A stretch of 64,000 nucleotides of DNA. It comes from Paludibacteraceae bacterium. Lineage in GTDB: Bacteria > Bacteroidota > Bacteroidia > Bacteroidales > Paludibacteraceae. How positions within the stretch are numbered: position 1 is the stretch's first letter; every line of letters starts with the position of its first letter. A program made the translations under genes and the position numbers. A model generated the notes under the pieces. It saw only the letters and a list, made by a program, of their open reading frames with translations. It was not told the origin of the DNA and ran no database searches. Shown here piece by piece: positions 1-9,031 of the stretch. Location of the stretch: the NCBI GenBank assembly GCA_024399655.1, contig JAKSNP010000001.1, positions 62,001-126,000 on the forward strand, given 5' to 3'.

Positions 1-1513
1 GGCATTTGGTAAGCATACCATGCAGAGCATGACCGAACTCATGCAGGAAAGTTTCCACTTCATCATAAGTAAGAAGAGCGGGTTTGGTTTTAGTAGCACG
101 AGTGAAGTTCATCACATTGACGATATGAGGACGGCTATCCGTACCGTCTTTCTCCATCCATTGGGGTTTGAAGTCGTTCATCCAAGCACCACCACGTTTG
201 CCCTCACGGGGATGGAAGTCGCTATAATAAACGGCTACAAAATTATCATTGGCATCAAATACTTCATAAGCGCTCACTTCGGGGTTATAAACCTGGATGT
301 CTTTGTTCTCGACGAATTTCAAGCCATACAAACGCTCTGCCAGTCCGAAGACACCTTTCTTCACATTTTCCAATTCGAAATAAGGACGAAGGATATCATC
401 ATTGATGCTATACTTGGCATCTTGCAGTTTCTTGCTATAGAACGAGAAGTCCCATGGTTGGAGTTGTCCTTCAAAACCGAGTCCTTCAGCAAAAGCTTGC
501 AATTCAGCAACTTCAGCTTTTGCAGCGGGCATATAAGCATCACGGAGTTGATCAAGGAAAGCCATAACGATTTCTTGTTTTTCAGCACATGTTTTATGCA
601 GAGATTTCTCAGCATAGTCGCGTTTGCCAAAGAGTTGAGCATATTCCAAACGAACATTGGCGATATCGATAATCAGTTGTGTATTGTCGAATTCCCCACC
701 GATACAACGTGTATTGTAAGCCGTGTAAAGTTCTTGACGAAGTTCACGGTTTTCGCAATCTTGCATAAAAGGTCCGTAGGTAGTAGGTTTGAGGTCCAAG
801 AGCCAACCTTCCTGATTGTTGTTGGCAGCATTTTCATGCATCATTGATTTGGTATCCTCGTTCAAACCAGCCAATTGAGATTCATCCGTAATCAGTTTGG
901 TCCAAGCGTTGGTTGCTTTCAGCACATTTTGACCATAAGCTGTGGTCAGTTGACTCATACGCATCGAGATATCGCGGAATTTCTCTTTATCCTCGGGTGA
1001 AAGATTTGCGCCGTTCTCGGCAAAACTCTCATAGACATCGTCCAACAATTTCTGTTGTTCTTTATTAAGATCAAGGTTTTCACGTTGATCATATACAGCT
1101 TTGATTCGTTGGAAGAGGCCCTCATTCAGAATGATTTGTGTTGAATATTCGCTCAACATCGGACTCAGTTGCACTTCCATCTCCTGCATTTGTTCGTTGG
1201 TTTCAGCAGAAGCAAGGTTAAAGAAACAACTTACCACCACATCAAGCATTTTGCCGCTATTGACATAGGCTTCGATAGTGTTTTCGAAAGTAGGTTCGTC
1301 TTGACAATTGACGATAGCGTCAATGTCAGCAAGTCCTTGTTTCATACCTTCTTCAAAAGCGGGCATATAATGCTCCATTTTGATTTCAGAGAAAGGATAA
1401 GTACCATGAGGAGTAGCCCAATCCTGATAATTGAAGAACGGATTTTGATCCGCTTTTTTAGCGCAACCGATTAGCGCCAAGGCAGTCATTGCCATAATTA
1501 CAATTTTCTTCAT
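1..1513 (-). CDS. M3-family zinc metallopeptidase, lipoprotein (C-terminus cut by window)
   Basis: Reading leftward from ATG at 1513, 504 codons are visible and the frame is still open at base 1. The first 20 residues form a lipoprotein signal ending in a LIGC lipobox, so the enzyme is probably exported and lipid-anchored. The zinc site HEFGH lies at residues 491-495 (bases 29-43), inside the HEFGHALHG form typical of the oligopeptidase A / dipeptidyl carboxypeptidase (Dcp) family; the third zinc ligand would lie beyond the window. Family members cleave short peptides or remove C-terminal dipeptides. It sits 110 bp downstream of the CHU_C gene and has no obvious promoter of its own. The M3 assignment is firm. 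Dcp versus another M3 subtype cannot be decided without the C-terminus. Confidence 0.9.
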   Translation of the reverse strand, partial: MKKIVIMAMTALALIGCAKKADQNPFFNYQDWATPHGTYPFSEIKMEHYMPAFEEGMKQGLADIDAIVNCQDEPTFENTIEAYVNSGKMLDVVVSCFFNLASAETNEQMQEMEVQLSPMLSEYSTQIILNEGLFQRIKAVYDQRENLDLNKEQQKLLDDVYESFAENGANLSPEDKEKFRDISMRMSQLTTAYGQNVLKATNAWTKLITDESQLAGLNEDTKSMMHENAANNNQEGWLLDLKPTTYGPFMQDCENRELRQELYTAYNTRCIGGEFDNTQLIIDIANVRLEYAQLFGKRDYAEKSLHKTCAEKQEIVMAFLDQLRDAYMPAAKAEVAELQAFAEGLGFEGQLQPWDFSFYSKKLQDAKYSINDDILRPYFELENVKKGVFGLAERLYGLKFVENKDIQVYNPEVSAYEVFDANDNFVAVYYSDFHPREGKRGGAWMNDFKPQWMEKDGTDSRPHIVNVMNFTRATKTKPALLTYDEVETFLHEFGHALHGMLTKC

Positions 1514-1623
1514 TTGTTGATTATTTAGTTAATTACTTGATATCTCTTTTTCTATATTGACAACGCCTCCTATAGAAAGCGCTCAGAATAATTATTTTTC
1601 TCTATACGTGTCAAAATCCGATT

Positions 1624-2973
1624 TTACAATCCGCCACGAATCAAATTGATATCGCCCGACAACTGGTAGACACCTATCAAATTTTCAGGATGTTCGCGTT
1701 TGGATTTATTGTATTTCGGTTTGGACATATATGAATCCGTACCGGCATCCGTCCCCAATGCTCGAATAATATAATAGTAAGCACCTTCCGGAGCTGGGCG
1801 TCCGTTGATGTTTCCATCCCATCCTTTTGCCGGATCATCCCAACTGTATACCAGATGTCCCCAACGATTGAACACCCAACAGTGGAACTCTTTGATAGAG
1901 CGATAAGCCACACGGAATTCATCGTTTGCTCCATCTCCGTTAGGTGTAAACACATTGGGCACAAGCAGCATCGATTCACTAATGGCTATATCTTCGAAGG
2001 TAGTATCACAAACACATCCGTCAAAATTGCGCATTTGCAGCCTTACATGATAGGCACCTTTTTCTTCAAAAGTGAAACGCAATTCGCTTTCCGTACGATT
2101 GGCTATTTCATCCTCGTAGTGATACACCGTCCAATTATAGTAATCAACAGGACTACTTGGATTGGCCCGGAAGAGTATATTGAGCGGGGCAGAGCCCTTA
2201 ACGGTAGTTTCTTGAATAGGTCGCTCGGCTTCATTTTCCATACTGGAGCCACGCGTAGTAGTAAAAGATTGAGCATGTTGAGCAAGCGCCATAGGTTGTA
2301 CAGGTGCCGACATTATCGTATCGGGAGTACCGTAAAGGGCTTGCGAAATAGAATCAGTAGTCAAGATAAAGGTAGTAGGACACAATTGTTTACCTAACGT
2401 AATTTGTTGAGATGTAAATTGAACCGTATCCTCAAATGTAGTAGTGGTCCATCCGTTATCAGCCCACTCCAGATTTTCATAGAAGATATGGCATTGGCAT
2501 TGAACCGGCTGAGTAACATGATTGGTATCCACATAAGTCATCGGTTCAACCGAGAGATTGAGAACGGTTTCGTCACACGACAAATCCACCGTCAACGAAG
2601 CCAGAGAATCAAGACGATAACGGGAATAGTCGAAAACCACAAAGCTCTCCGATTTTCCGTTTTGACGTACGATATAAGTATGACCGTTGTCTTCAGGGCT
2701 GAACGTATTGAAACCTTTAGCCACCAAGATTCCCGAAGTGGCATCATACCAATCAGCGGGATAATTATTACGCGTAATCATATTAATATCGTATATATCG
2801 CGCACGATATATATATGGTCTACGCCTTTCGGATTGAGTATACGGTAGCAATCACGCACTCCCAATTCCGTGGTATACTTACCGGAAGGTTGCGTAATGA
2901 CGCTGAATATCTGCCCCTGCATAAAAGCGGGGACAGATACCAGTATCATCAATATCAGAAATAGTTTCTTCAA
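1624..2973 (-). CDS. Exported protein with PKD-like and gliding-motility (CHU_C, type IX) C-terminal domain
   Basis: A 449-residue protein with an N-terminal signal peptide (MKKLFLILMILVSVPAFMQG). Around residues 260-330 it has a PKD-like beta-sandwich. From about residue 335 it has the gliding-motility-associated C-terminal domain: VPNVFTPNGDGANDEF, then FNRWGHLVY, WDG and PEGAYYY, ending in GVYQLSGDINLIRG. In Bacteroidetes that domain directs export by the type IX secretion system and surface attachment. The start is TTG, placed directly after the serA stop with no intervening base, so translation is probably coupled to serA. The next in-frame ATG would remove the basic N-terminus of the signal peptide. 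The N-terminal 260 residues are not recognised; no enzymatic motif is visible. Confidence 0.85.
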   Translation of the reverse strand: MKKLFLILMILVSVPAFMQGQIFSVITQPSGKYTTELGVRDCYRILNPKGVDHIYIVRDIYDINMITRNNYPADWYDATSGILVAKGFNTFSPEDNGHTYIVRQNGKSESFVVFDYSRYRLDSLASLTVDLSCDETVLNLSVEPMTYVDTNHVTQPVQCQCHIFYENLEWADNGWTTTTFEDTVQFTSQQITLGKQLCPTTFILTTDSISQALYGTPDTIMSAPVQPMALAQHAQSFTTTRGSSMENEAERPIQETTVKGSAPLNILFRANPSSPVDYYNWTVYHYEDEIANRTESELRFTFEEKGAYHVRLQMRNFDGCVCDTTFEDIAISESMLLVPNVFTPNGDGANDEFRVAYRSIKEFHCWVFNRWGHLVYSWDDPAKGWDGNINGRPAPEGAYYYIIRALGTDAGTDSYMSKPKYNKSKREHPENLIGVYQLSGDINLIRGGL

Positions 2974-3891
2974 TTATTTGTTAACTTGGAAACGCGTGTT
3001 ACCGGTGGTGAAGAAATCTACGATCTGACGAGCAGCAGCGAGACCGGCGTTGATGTTAGCTTCGGCGGTTTGAGCACCCATTTTCTTGGGAGTAGCGAAG
3101 TAACGACCTTCGAAGGCCTTGAATTCAGCGTCAGCAGCGGGCATAACGTCAGCCACATACTTGAAGTCAGGACGATCCTGCATCAGTTTGAGCAATTCAG
3201 CTTCGTTGATAACCTCTTTACGAGCGGTGTTAACGAGCATACCGCCTTTGGGCATATTGTTAACGAGAGCGTAGTTGATCGAGTTCTTGGTTTCATCAGT
3301 AGCGGGTATATGCAAGCTGACAACATCGCAAGTTTTGTAGAGTTCCTCTGCACTATGAACAGGAGTAACATGAGCAGCGATCATAGCCTCATCGGGGCAA
3401 TAAGCATCGTAAGCGTAAACATTCATACCGAAACCTTGAGCGACGCGAGCCACGTTACGACCAACATTACCGAAGGCATGGATACCGAGTTTTTTACCCA
3501 TCAATTCCGAACCGCTGGTTCCGTTGTAGAAATTACGAACAGCAAATACCATCAGACCGAGAGCGAGCTCAGCAACGGCGTTGGAGTTTTGGCCGGGAGT
3601 ATTCATAGCAACCACTTTGTGAGCGGTAGCAGCAGCGAGGTCGATATTATCGTAACCAGCACCGGCGCGAACAACGATTTTGAGGTTTTTGGCAGCGTCA
3701 AGCACTTCAGCGTCCACTTTATCCGAACGGATAATCATAGCGTCAGCATCAGCAACGGCGTTGAGGAGTTGTTGTTTCTCCGTATATTTTTCGAGGAGCA
3801 CCAGTTCATAACCGGCTTTCTCAACTACTTCGCGGATACCGTCAACGGCAACTTTTGCGAAGGGTTTTTCAGTAGCAACAAGTACTTTCAT
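2974..3891 (-). CDS. serA: D-3-phosphoglycerate dehydrogenase
   Basis: A 305-residue NAD-dependent 2-hydroxyacid dehydrogenase that oxidises 3-phosphoglycerate to 3-phosphohydroxypyruvate, the first step of serine synthesis. It begins MKVLVATEKPFAK; an in-frame upstream extension is dismissed because it lacks family character. Visible family features are RAGAGYDNID near residue 75, NTPGQNSNAVAELALG near 100, and a modified Rossmann stretch (LGIHAFGNVGRNVA) near 135. The protein is the short form without a C-terminal ACT regulatory domain, so serine feedback through ACT is not expected. serC lies 122 bp upstream on the same strand, giving a serC-serA pair. Its TAA stop abuts the TTG start of the following surface-protein gene. 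Confidence 0.95.
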   Translation of the reverse strand: MKVLVATEKPFAKVAVDGIREVVEKAGYELVLLEKYTEKQQLLNAVADADAMIIRSDKVDAEVLDAAKNLKIVVRAGAGYDNIDLAAATAHKVVAMNTPGQNSNAVAELALGLMVFAVRNFYNGTSGSELMGKKLGIHAFGNVGRNVARVAQGFGMNVYAYDAYCPDEAMIAAHVTPVHSAEELYKTCDVVSLHIPATDETKNSINYALVNNMPKGGMLVNTARKEVINEAELLKLMQDRPDFKYVADVMPAADAEFKAFEGRYFATPKKMGAQTAEANINAGLAAARQIVDFFTTGNTRFQVNK

Positions 3892-4013
3892 TGTTTCAAA
3901 AAGAGTAGTTAATTCAATTGTTTTCCCTTGAGCATGCCGCGTGGGCACCATAAAGGAAGATGGGTCCAGCGGCAAAGAATACATTAATCCCATATGCTCA
4001 AAGAGTGAAATTA

Positions 4014-5093
4014 TTAATGCATAGCTTCGAATTCGTGCATGCAGTCAACGAGAGCCTGTACGCCTTCAACATCCATAGCATTGTAGCAGCTAGCGCGGAA
4101 GCCACCAACATCACGGTGACCCTTGATACCAACCATGCCTTTAGAGGTAGCGAATTTGAAGAAGTCGTCGAAGAGTCCTTCGTATTCGGGTTTGAGAACG
4201 AAGCAGATGTTCATGCGGCTGCGGTCCTCTTTCTCGGTGATAGTGGGCATAAAGATTTTGCTGTTGTCGATTGCATTGTAGAGCAGGTCAGCTTTCTGTT
4301 GGTTGCGAGCGTCAATCCACTGTACACCACCGTGTTCTTTGAGCCAACGCATGGTAAGCATTGCAGAATAAACGGGCAATACGGGAGGAGTGTTGAACAT
4401 CGAACCTTTGTCGATATGGGTGCGATAGTCAAGCATGGTGGGGATATGACGGGTAACGTGGCCGAGGCATTCCTCTTTAACGATAACGAAAGTAACACCT
4501 GCAGGAGCGATATTCTTTTGAGCGCCGCCATAGATGATATCGTATTTGCTAACGTCGATAGGACGGCTGAGGATATCAGAAGACATATCAGCTACCAAGC
4601 GCACATTACCTTTCTTGCGATAGATTTCTTCCAATTTGCGGTTGGAGATTTCGGTACCATAGATGGTATTGTTGGTGGTAATATGCATATAGTCGCAATC
4701 TTGAGGAACTTCGAAGTCCATAGGAATCGAGTTGGTAGAAGCAGCGAGTTCAACTACTTCACCGAAAGCTTTAGCTTCCTTGATAGCTTTGCGGCTCCAA
4801 ACACCGGTGTTCAGATAGCAAGCTTTTTTCTCGAGCAGGTTGAAAGGAACCATGCAGAATTCGAGGCTGGCACCACCACCCAGGAAGATAACGCGATAAC
4901 CCTCGGGGATATTGAGGAGCTCTTTCATCAGAGCCTCAGCTTCGTCCATAACGGGTTGGAAATACTTAGCACGGTGAGAGATTTCGAGAACGGAAAGACC
5001 TTCACCTTGGAAATCAAGCACAGCTTCAGCTGTTTGCTTGATCACTTCTTGAGGCAGGATACTGGGTCCTGCATTGAAATTGTACTTCTTCAT
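4014..5093 (-). CDS. serC: Phosphoserine aminotransferase
   Basis: A 359-residue PLP enzyme, full length for the family, that converts 3-phosphohydroxypyruvate and glutamate to phosphoserine. It also acts in pyridoxine synthesis in some bacteria. It opens with the characteristic [22 protein letters not shown] binds phosphate near residue 73, and the PLP lysine is in [12 protein letters not shown] near residue 193. The C-terminal [15 protein letters not shown] motif is typical of SerC. It is followed on the same strand by serA, the preceding enzyme of the pathway. No standard promoter was found in the 192 bp upstream; that gap instead holds a dispersed repeat element (5142-5257). Confidence 0.96.
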   Translation of the reverse strand: MKKYNFNAGPSILPQEVIKQTAEAVLDFQGEGLSVLEISHRAKYFQPVMDEAEALMKELLNIPEGYRVIFLGGGASLEFCMVPFNLLEKKACYLNTGVWSRKAIKEAKAFGEVVELAASTNSIPMDFEVPQDCDYMHITTNNTIYGTEISNRKLEEIYRKKGNVRLVADMSSDILSRPIDVSKYDIIYGGAQKNIAPAGVTFVIVKEECLGHVTRHIPTMLDYRTHIDKGSMFNTPPVLPVYSAMLTMRWLKEHGGVQWIDARNQQKADLLYNAIDNSKIFMPTITEKEDRSRMNICFVLKPEYEGLFDDFFKFATSKGMVGIKGHRDVGGFRASCYNAMDVEGVQALVDCMHEFEAMH

Positions 5094-5141
5094 AAGAAAT
5101 AAAATTGTAAAAAGTTGATGTTAATTGATTGTTTTGTATAA

Positions 5142-5257
5142 AATCTTAAAAATAGAATATTTTTTCGTTTTTTTCATCCTTCGCTCATCCTATACTGACG
5201 TATGCCGGAAAGTAGCCTGTGCCCGTAGACGACAAATCTTAAAAATCGGCAATTTTT
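5142..5257 (+). repeat. Dispersed intergenic element, copy A
   Basis: Two direct motifs AATCTTAAAAAT start at 5142 and 5235, 93 bp apart, and each is followed by a short complementary A/T run able to form a weak hairpin. Between them, 5169-5190 reads in reverse as 11-bp units beginning GGATGA, next to TATACTGACG and TATGCCGGA. Related arrangements occur at 36775-36892 and 47508-47640. It occupies the serC upstream gap. Function unknown. Confidence 0.55.
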
Positions 5258-5285
5258 GGGATGAGTTTCTGGGGCGTCCGTTCTA

Positions 5286-6938
5286 TCAAATCAATCCGTT
5301 CATACCGAAAGCCTTGCGGTTCCAATCGGTAGCATGACGACGGATAACTGTATTGAACGTTTTGGGAGCAGATTCAGCCTGGTACATATTCAAAGCCATA
5401 GCCACGGCAGCCATATCGTTATCACCTTTCGGCAGCAGATATTCGGGCACGGGTTTACCGGCTTTCTTGATACGTTCGATCAAATCTTGGTTGAACTGAG
5501 CTTTGGCTTGTCCCGATTTATATTCACGATATTGTTTCTCGTGCATAGCGAACTCAAACAGTTCTTCATCGTCCTGACCGCGTTCCCAGCCTTCTTCCTT
5601 CATCATCTTCTCGAACTTGGGCAGTTCGTTAGGATATAAAGCTTGAGGATCGTCGGTATAGAACTCGAATCCTTTTTCTTTGGCAAGTTCGATGATTTCG
5701 GGAGCCAATTCGCCGGGCAATTTACCAGATTTACCGAGGATCATACCCCACATAGCGGGATCCATACGTGTGAACGGTTTTTCGTCCATTGATTTGCTGT
5801 AGAGGTTCATCAAAGCAGCATTCTTTACATATTGCGAGAACGGAGTTACCAAGCAAGGAGTACCGAGCATAGGCCAAATACGCTGTACTTCGTTGAAGAG
5901 TTCAACCAGGAGTTCGTCTTCGGTCAATTCGTGACGACCACGTTTGCGGAGGTTGGTATTGATAGCAGCGTGCATACCTTTCAGGTCGGCCATCAACGAC
6001 CCCATCATACCGCCGGGCAGACCGCAACCGACGAGCAAGGAAGTCATGAGGCTGTTTTTCGGATCTATCCAGTAGCCCAGGAAATCGTCCATAAAGCTTT
6101 GAGTCAGACTGCGGGCTTCCATATAGGCGTTCATATTGATGTCCTTCACTTGGAAACCGGCATCTTTCAGCATGGCTTGAATAGTGATTACATCGGGATG
6201 AACCTTACCCCAGCTAAGCGGCTCCATAGCCACATCCAGCACATCACCACCGGCTTTTGCAACTTCGAGCATGGATGCAACGGAGAAACCGGGACCTGTA
6301 TGACCGTGATATTGGATAATGATTTCAGGATGTTTTTCTTTGATAGCAGCCACAATAGTACCCAACATGGCGGGACGACCGATACCGGCCATATCCTTCA
6401 AGCAGATTTCCTGTGCGCCACCTTCAATCAACTGTTCTGCCAGATTGATATAATATTCAGCAGTATGCACTTTACTATAGGTGATACACATGGTAGCCTG
6501 CGCAGTCATACCTGCTTCTTTAGCCCACTTGATACTGGGAATAATATTGCGGGGGTCGTTCAAGCCACAGAAAATACGTGTAATATCAGTACCTTGCGCA
6601 TGTTTAACCTTATACATCAGTTGACGGACATCAGCCGGAACTGGGTTCATACGAAGTGCGTTCAGACCGCGGTCCAGCATGTGCGTTTTAATACCGGCCT
6701 CATTGAAAGGTTTGGTAAATGTACGAACGGCCAAGTTGGGGTTTTCACCATAAAGCAAATTTACCTGCTCACTTGCACCACCGTTAGTCTCTACACGGTC
6801 AAAGCAGCCCATATCGATAATTACGGGAGCAATTTTTGCCAACTGATCCTTACGAGGAACATACTTTCCGCTGGATTGCCACATATCTCGGTATACCAAC
6901 GAGAATTGTACTTCTTTTTTTCCAATTGTGTTTGCCAT
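5286..6938 (-). CDS. Biotin-dependent carboxyltransferase subunit (PycB / OadA-alpha / 5S type) without biotinyl domain
   Basis: A 550-residue protein with an HMGL-like TIM barrel (about residues 10-290) and the conserved carboxylase (PYC_OADA) domain (about 300-510). Recognised features are SLVYRDMWQS near residue 12, ICLKDMAGIG with the catalytic lysine near 190, and the metal-binding HGHTG near 220. The family transfers CO2 between biotin and pyruvate, oxaloacetate or propionyl-CoA partners. There is no C-terminal lipoyl/biotin domain and no MKM biotinylation site, so a separate carrier protein is required; none is nearby. Start chosen at MANTIGKK (ATG 6938), not the longer frame to 6974, because the extension overlaps the upstream gene's stop region and has no family character. 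It lies 32 bp behind the beta-barrel gene. Confidence 0.85.
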   Translation of the reverse strand: MANTIGKKEVQFSLVYRDMWQSSGKYVPRKDQLAKIAPVIIDMGCFDRVETNGGASEQVNLLYGENPNLAVRTFTKPFNEAGIKTHMLDRGLNALRMNPVPADVRQLMYKVKHAQGTDITRIFCGLNDPRNIIPSIKWAKEAGMTAQATMCITYSKVHTAEYYINLAEQLIEGGAQEICLKDMAGIGRPAMLGTIVAAIKEKHPEIIIQYHGHTGPGFSVASMLEVAKAGGDVLDVAMEPLSWGKVHPDVITIQAMLKDAGFQVKDINMNAYMEARSLTQSFMDDFLGYWIDPKNSLMTSLLVGCGLPGGMMGSLMADLKGMHAAINTNLRKRGRHELTEDELLVELFNEVQRIWPMLGTPCLVTPFSQYVKNAALMNLYSKSMDEKPFTRMDPAMWGMILGKSGKLPGELAPEIIELAKEKGFEFYTDDPQALYPNELPKFEKMMKEEGWERGQDDEELFEFAMHEKQYREYKSGQAKAQFNQDLIERIKKAGKPVPEYLLPKGDNDMAAVAMALNMYQAESAPKTFNTVIRRHATDWNRKAFGMNGLI

Positions 6939-6970
6939 AATATTATGTTTATTTGTTATAATCTTCTGTT

Positions 6971-8890
6971 TCAAAATTTGTAAGCGAATCCCACCAGCAA
7001 AGCGCGTTTATACATATCGTACGACTCTACTTTAGTAGCCGTGTCCGAATAAAAAGTATCATAGGACACATCGTTCAACAAATCATCCACCTCAACATGC
7101 ACATTCCAATTTTTAATTGTCTTTGACAGGCGGAACTGGATATAAAAATAATCTCCATATTGTGCATTGTAGGCATTTATCTTTGAGTTGTATGTAAATT
7201 TTCCGGAGAGAGTCCATTGCTTCGGCAACGACAGCACCGGGGTCAGGTTCAAATTGTAATACCAGTTGTTCTGTTTCCGGTCGCCACTTAAGTGATAGGT
7301 GCGCGAATAGACATTTCCAGAGAACGCCATTGCAAATATACCGTACTCGTAGTACAACTGTGCGTTCAGGCAGAACACATCACTATAGCGTTCCTGAGCG
7401 TAGGCTCTGATATAACGACCGCTGAAATTGGACACTAAATAATGCTCATCTTTCTGCCAATCGAAGATGTAATTCAAATCTACGTTATACACAGGAAACA
7501 CCTCTTCAACCGACCGGTTAACATTTCGGGCAGCCATAACACGCAGATTATGATGATCGGCCACCTGGCATTGCAGATTCACATTTCCTGTCACAGCATG
7601 ATTTTCAATCCGGATATCGGCCGATCCCCTATCCCAATAACTATAGTAGCGATAGCGAGCACCCGCTTTCATTTGCCATCTTCCATACCTCAAATCAAAC
7701 TCGACGAACGGCGAAGCACACAAATCCGCAAAACGATTACGATTGGAATCCATCATCCACCCTGAAGTGACCGTTTCGTGCATCATCGAATCCGTTTCAA
7801 ACATGCAAGTAGTATTAACACCAGCTTTCAAAATCAATTGTTTTGACTTGTCCGTTTGATCAAGATAAACAGGATGATCAGTACGGATTTCAGCCATCAC
7901 TTCGTGATTTCCGCTTTCGGTATATTTATAATCCACAGAATCGCCACTCCATTCCTGATGTACATCCTCACTCAAATCACACCAATAATGTCTTGCATCC
8001 GTCGGCATATAGTTGTAACTTGCATTCACCCTCAAAGCACCGCCACGCTCATAACCATGCGTATAACTCACCTTGCATTCCGCCAACAACTGATGCTTAT
8101 AAAGACTATCCATCACAAAAGAAGTAGCATGTTCTGTCAACCTGGCATCAGCAGAATACTTTTCCGTCACATCCGTTATTTTCTCGATTTGCGAGCCGGT
8201 CACCTGATACCCCAAACCATAATTTTCCCAAGCGCTGATATTCAACTCATCATTAGCCGTAGGCGTATAGATCATGTTCAATTTGGCCGATTCCAATTTA
8301 GAAGAATAAGTAGTGTGGTCCAAACGGTCAGTCATATACTGCTCCATAATTTCGCTCCCTGACCGTTCGCTGACATCACGACAGTATTCCATACTCACGC
8401 TGGAACGGAGCACAAAATCTCCTTTCTTGTAATTAAGCAACAAACTCGGCTGTACCAGCCATGCAGCAGAAGCATCAAACATAACCGAACCGCTTATACC
8501 CTCAGTTTCCACGCGCTTCATTTTGATATTGATTACACCGCCCTCTCCGTTTTTCTGCTCGCTGACCGTGGGAGATGTGGATATTTCAATATCTTGCACT
8601 TGAGCCAACTTGGTCTGCAGCAGAACTTCATCACGACTATTACCTACACTTATGCCATCGACCTGTATCTCAAAATTAGACAGAAGCGTACTGCTGCTGC
8701 GATCCAACAATTCGGGCATCGACTGGAGCACTTCCAACACGCTGGTATTATCCGACATTCCCAATCGCTCCACATGAATCACCTTGGAGGACGAGGTAAT
8801 TTCAATCACATAGCCACGTCCTTCCACAGCATACGAATAAACGTTTGCTGACAACAGAATATACATCATATAGAGCTTTTTTCCTTTCAC
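6971..8890 (-). CDS. TonB-dependent-receptor-like outer-membrane beta-barrel protein
   Basis: A 639-residue protein. Residues 35-125 resemble a TonB-receptor plug: SVLEVLQSMPELL, VDGISV, VQDIEIST, and GGVINIKMKR. The remainder alternates polar and aromatic beta strands, as in the outer-membrane beta-barrel family 3 group, and ends in an aromatic F (GFAYKF). The usual N-terminal carboxypeptidase-regulatory-like domain is missing. The GTG start at 8890 gives a basic signal peptide, but it lies 4 nt past the promoter -7 box, so it would be essentially leaderless. The alternative is ATG at 8869, preceded by AAAGGA, which gives a shorter, uncharged N-terminus. Substrate unknown. It is probably co-transcribed with the carboxyltransferase gene behind it. 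Confidence 0.75.
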   Translation of the reverse strand: MKGKKLYMMYILLSANVYSYAVEGRGYVIEITSSSKVIHVERLGMSDNTSVLEVLQSMPELLDRSSSTLLSNFEIQVDGISVGNSRDEVLLQTKLAQVQDIEISTSPTVSEQKNGEGGVINIKMKRVETEGISGSVMFDASAAWLVQPSLLLNYKKGDFVLRSSVSMEYCRDVSERSGSEIMEQYMTDRLDHTTYSSKLESAKLNMIYTPTANDELNISAWENYGLGYQVTGSQIEKITDVTEKYSADARLTEHATSFVMDSLYKHQLLAECKVSYTHGYERGGALRVNASYNYMPTDARHYWCDLSEDVHQEWSGDSVDYKYTESGNHEVMAEIRTDHPVYLDQTDKSKQLILKAGVNTTCMFETDSMMHETVTSGWMMDSNRNRFADLCASPFVEFDLRYGRWQMKAGARYRYYSYWDRGSADIRIENHAVTGNVNLQCQVADHHNLRVMAARNVNRSVEEVFPVYNVDLNYIFDWQKDEHYLVSNFSGRYIRAYAQERYSDVFCLNAQLYYEYGIFAMAFSGNVYSRTYHLSGDRKQNNWYYNLNLTPVLSLPKQWTLSGKFTYNSKINAYNAQYGDYFYIQFRLSKTIKNWNVHVEVDDLLNDVSYDTFYSDTATKVESYDMYKRALLVGFAYKF

Positions 8891-8894
8891 GCTG

Positions 8895-8926
8895 CAAAGT
8901 TACAACTTTTTTTTCATTTGTGCAAA
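8895..8926 (-). promoter_or_regulatory. Bacteroidetes-type promoter for the beta-barrel gene
   Basis: On the minus strand: TTTG (8926-8923), 20 nt, TAACTTTG (8902-8895), with GTTG immediately before the -7 box. It fits the sigma-ABfr consensus and points at the gene starting at 8890. Confidence 0.8.
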
Positions 8927-8930
8927 TTTA

Positions 8931-8962
8931 TTTGCATATTTCAGAATTTATTCGTACCTTTG
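8931..8962 (+). promoter_or_regulatory. Bacteroidetes-type promoter for gltX
   Basis: TTTG (8931-8934), 20 nt, TACCTTTG (8955-8962), followed by CA. It is only 4 bp from the outward-facing promoter at 8895-8926. gltX starts about 70 bp downstream. Confidence 0.82.
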
Positions 8963-9031
8963 CACCCGATTTGTAAAATGCGGTAATATTATTTATAATA
9001 ATCCATTTGAATCAAGCACTCAAAATATACC

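Noticed and set aside
1514..1623. Sigma-54-like or TTGACA-type promoter upstream of the M3 peptidase gene
   Set aside because: TTGACA occurs on the minus strand near 1609, but no matching second box is present at the right distance and this group does not use that consensus.
3960..5102. A 380-codon open frame on the plus strand opposite serC, and similar long antisense frames opposite pycB-like, M16, gdhA and kbl genes
   Set aside because: They lie on the opposite strand of well-recognised genes, have no family features and arise from codon bias.
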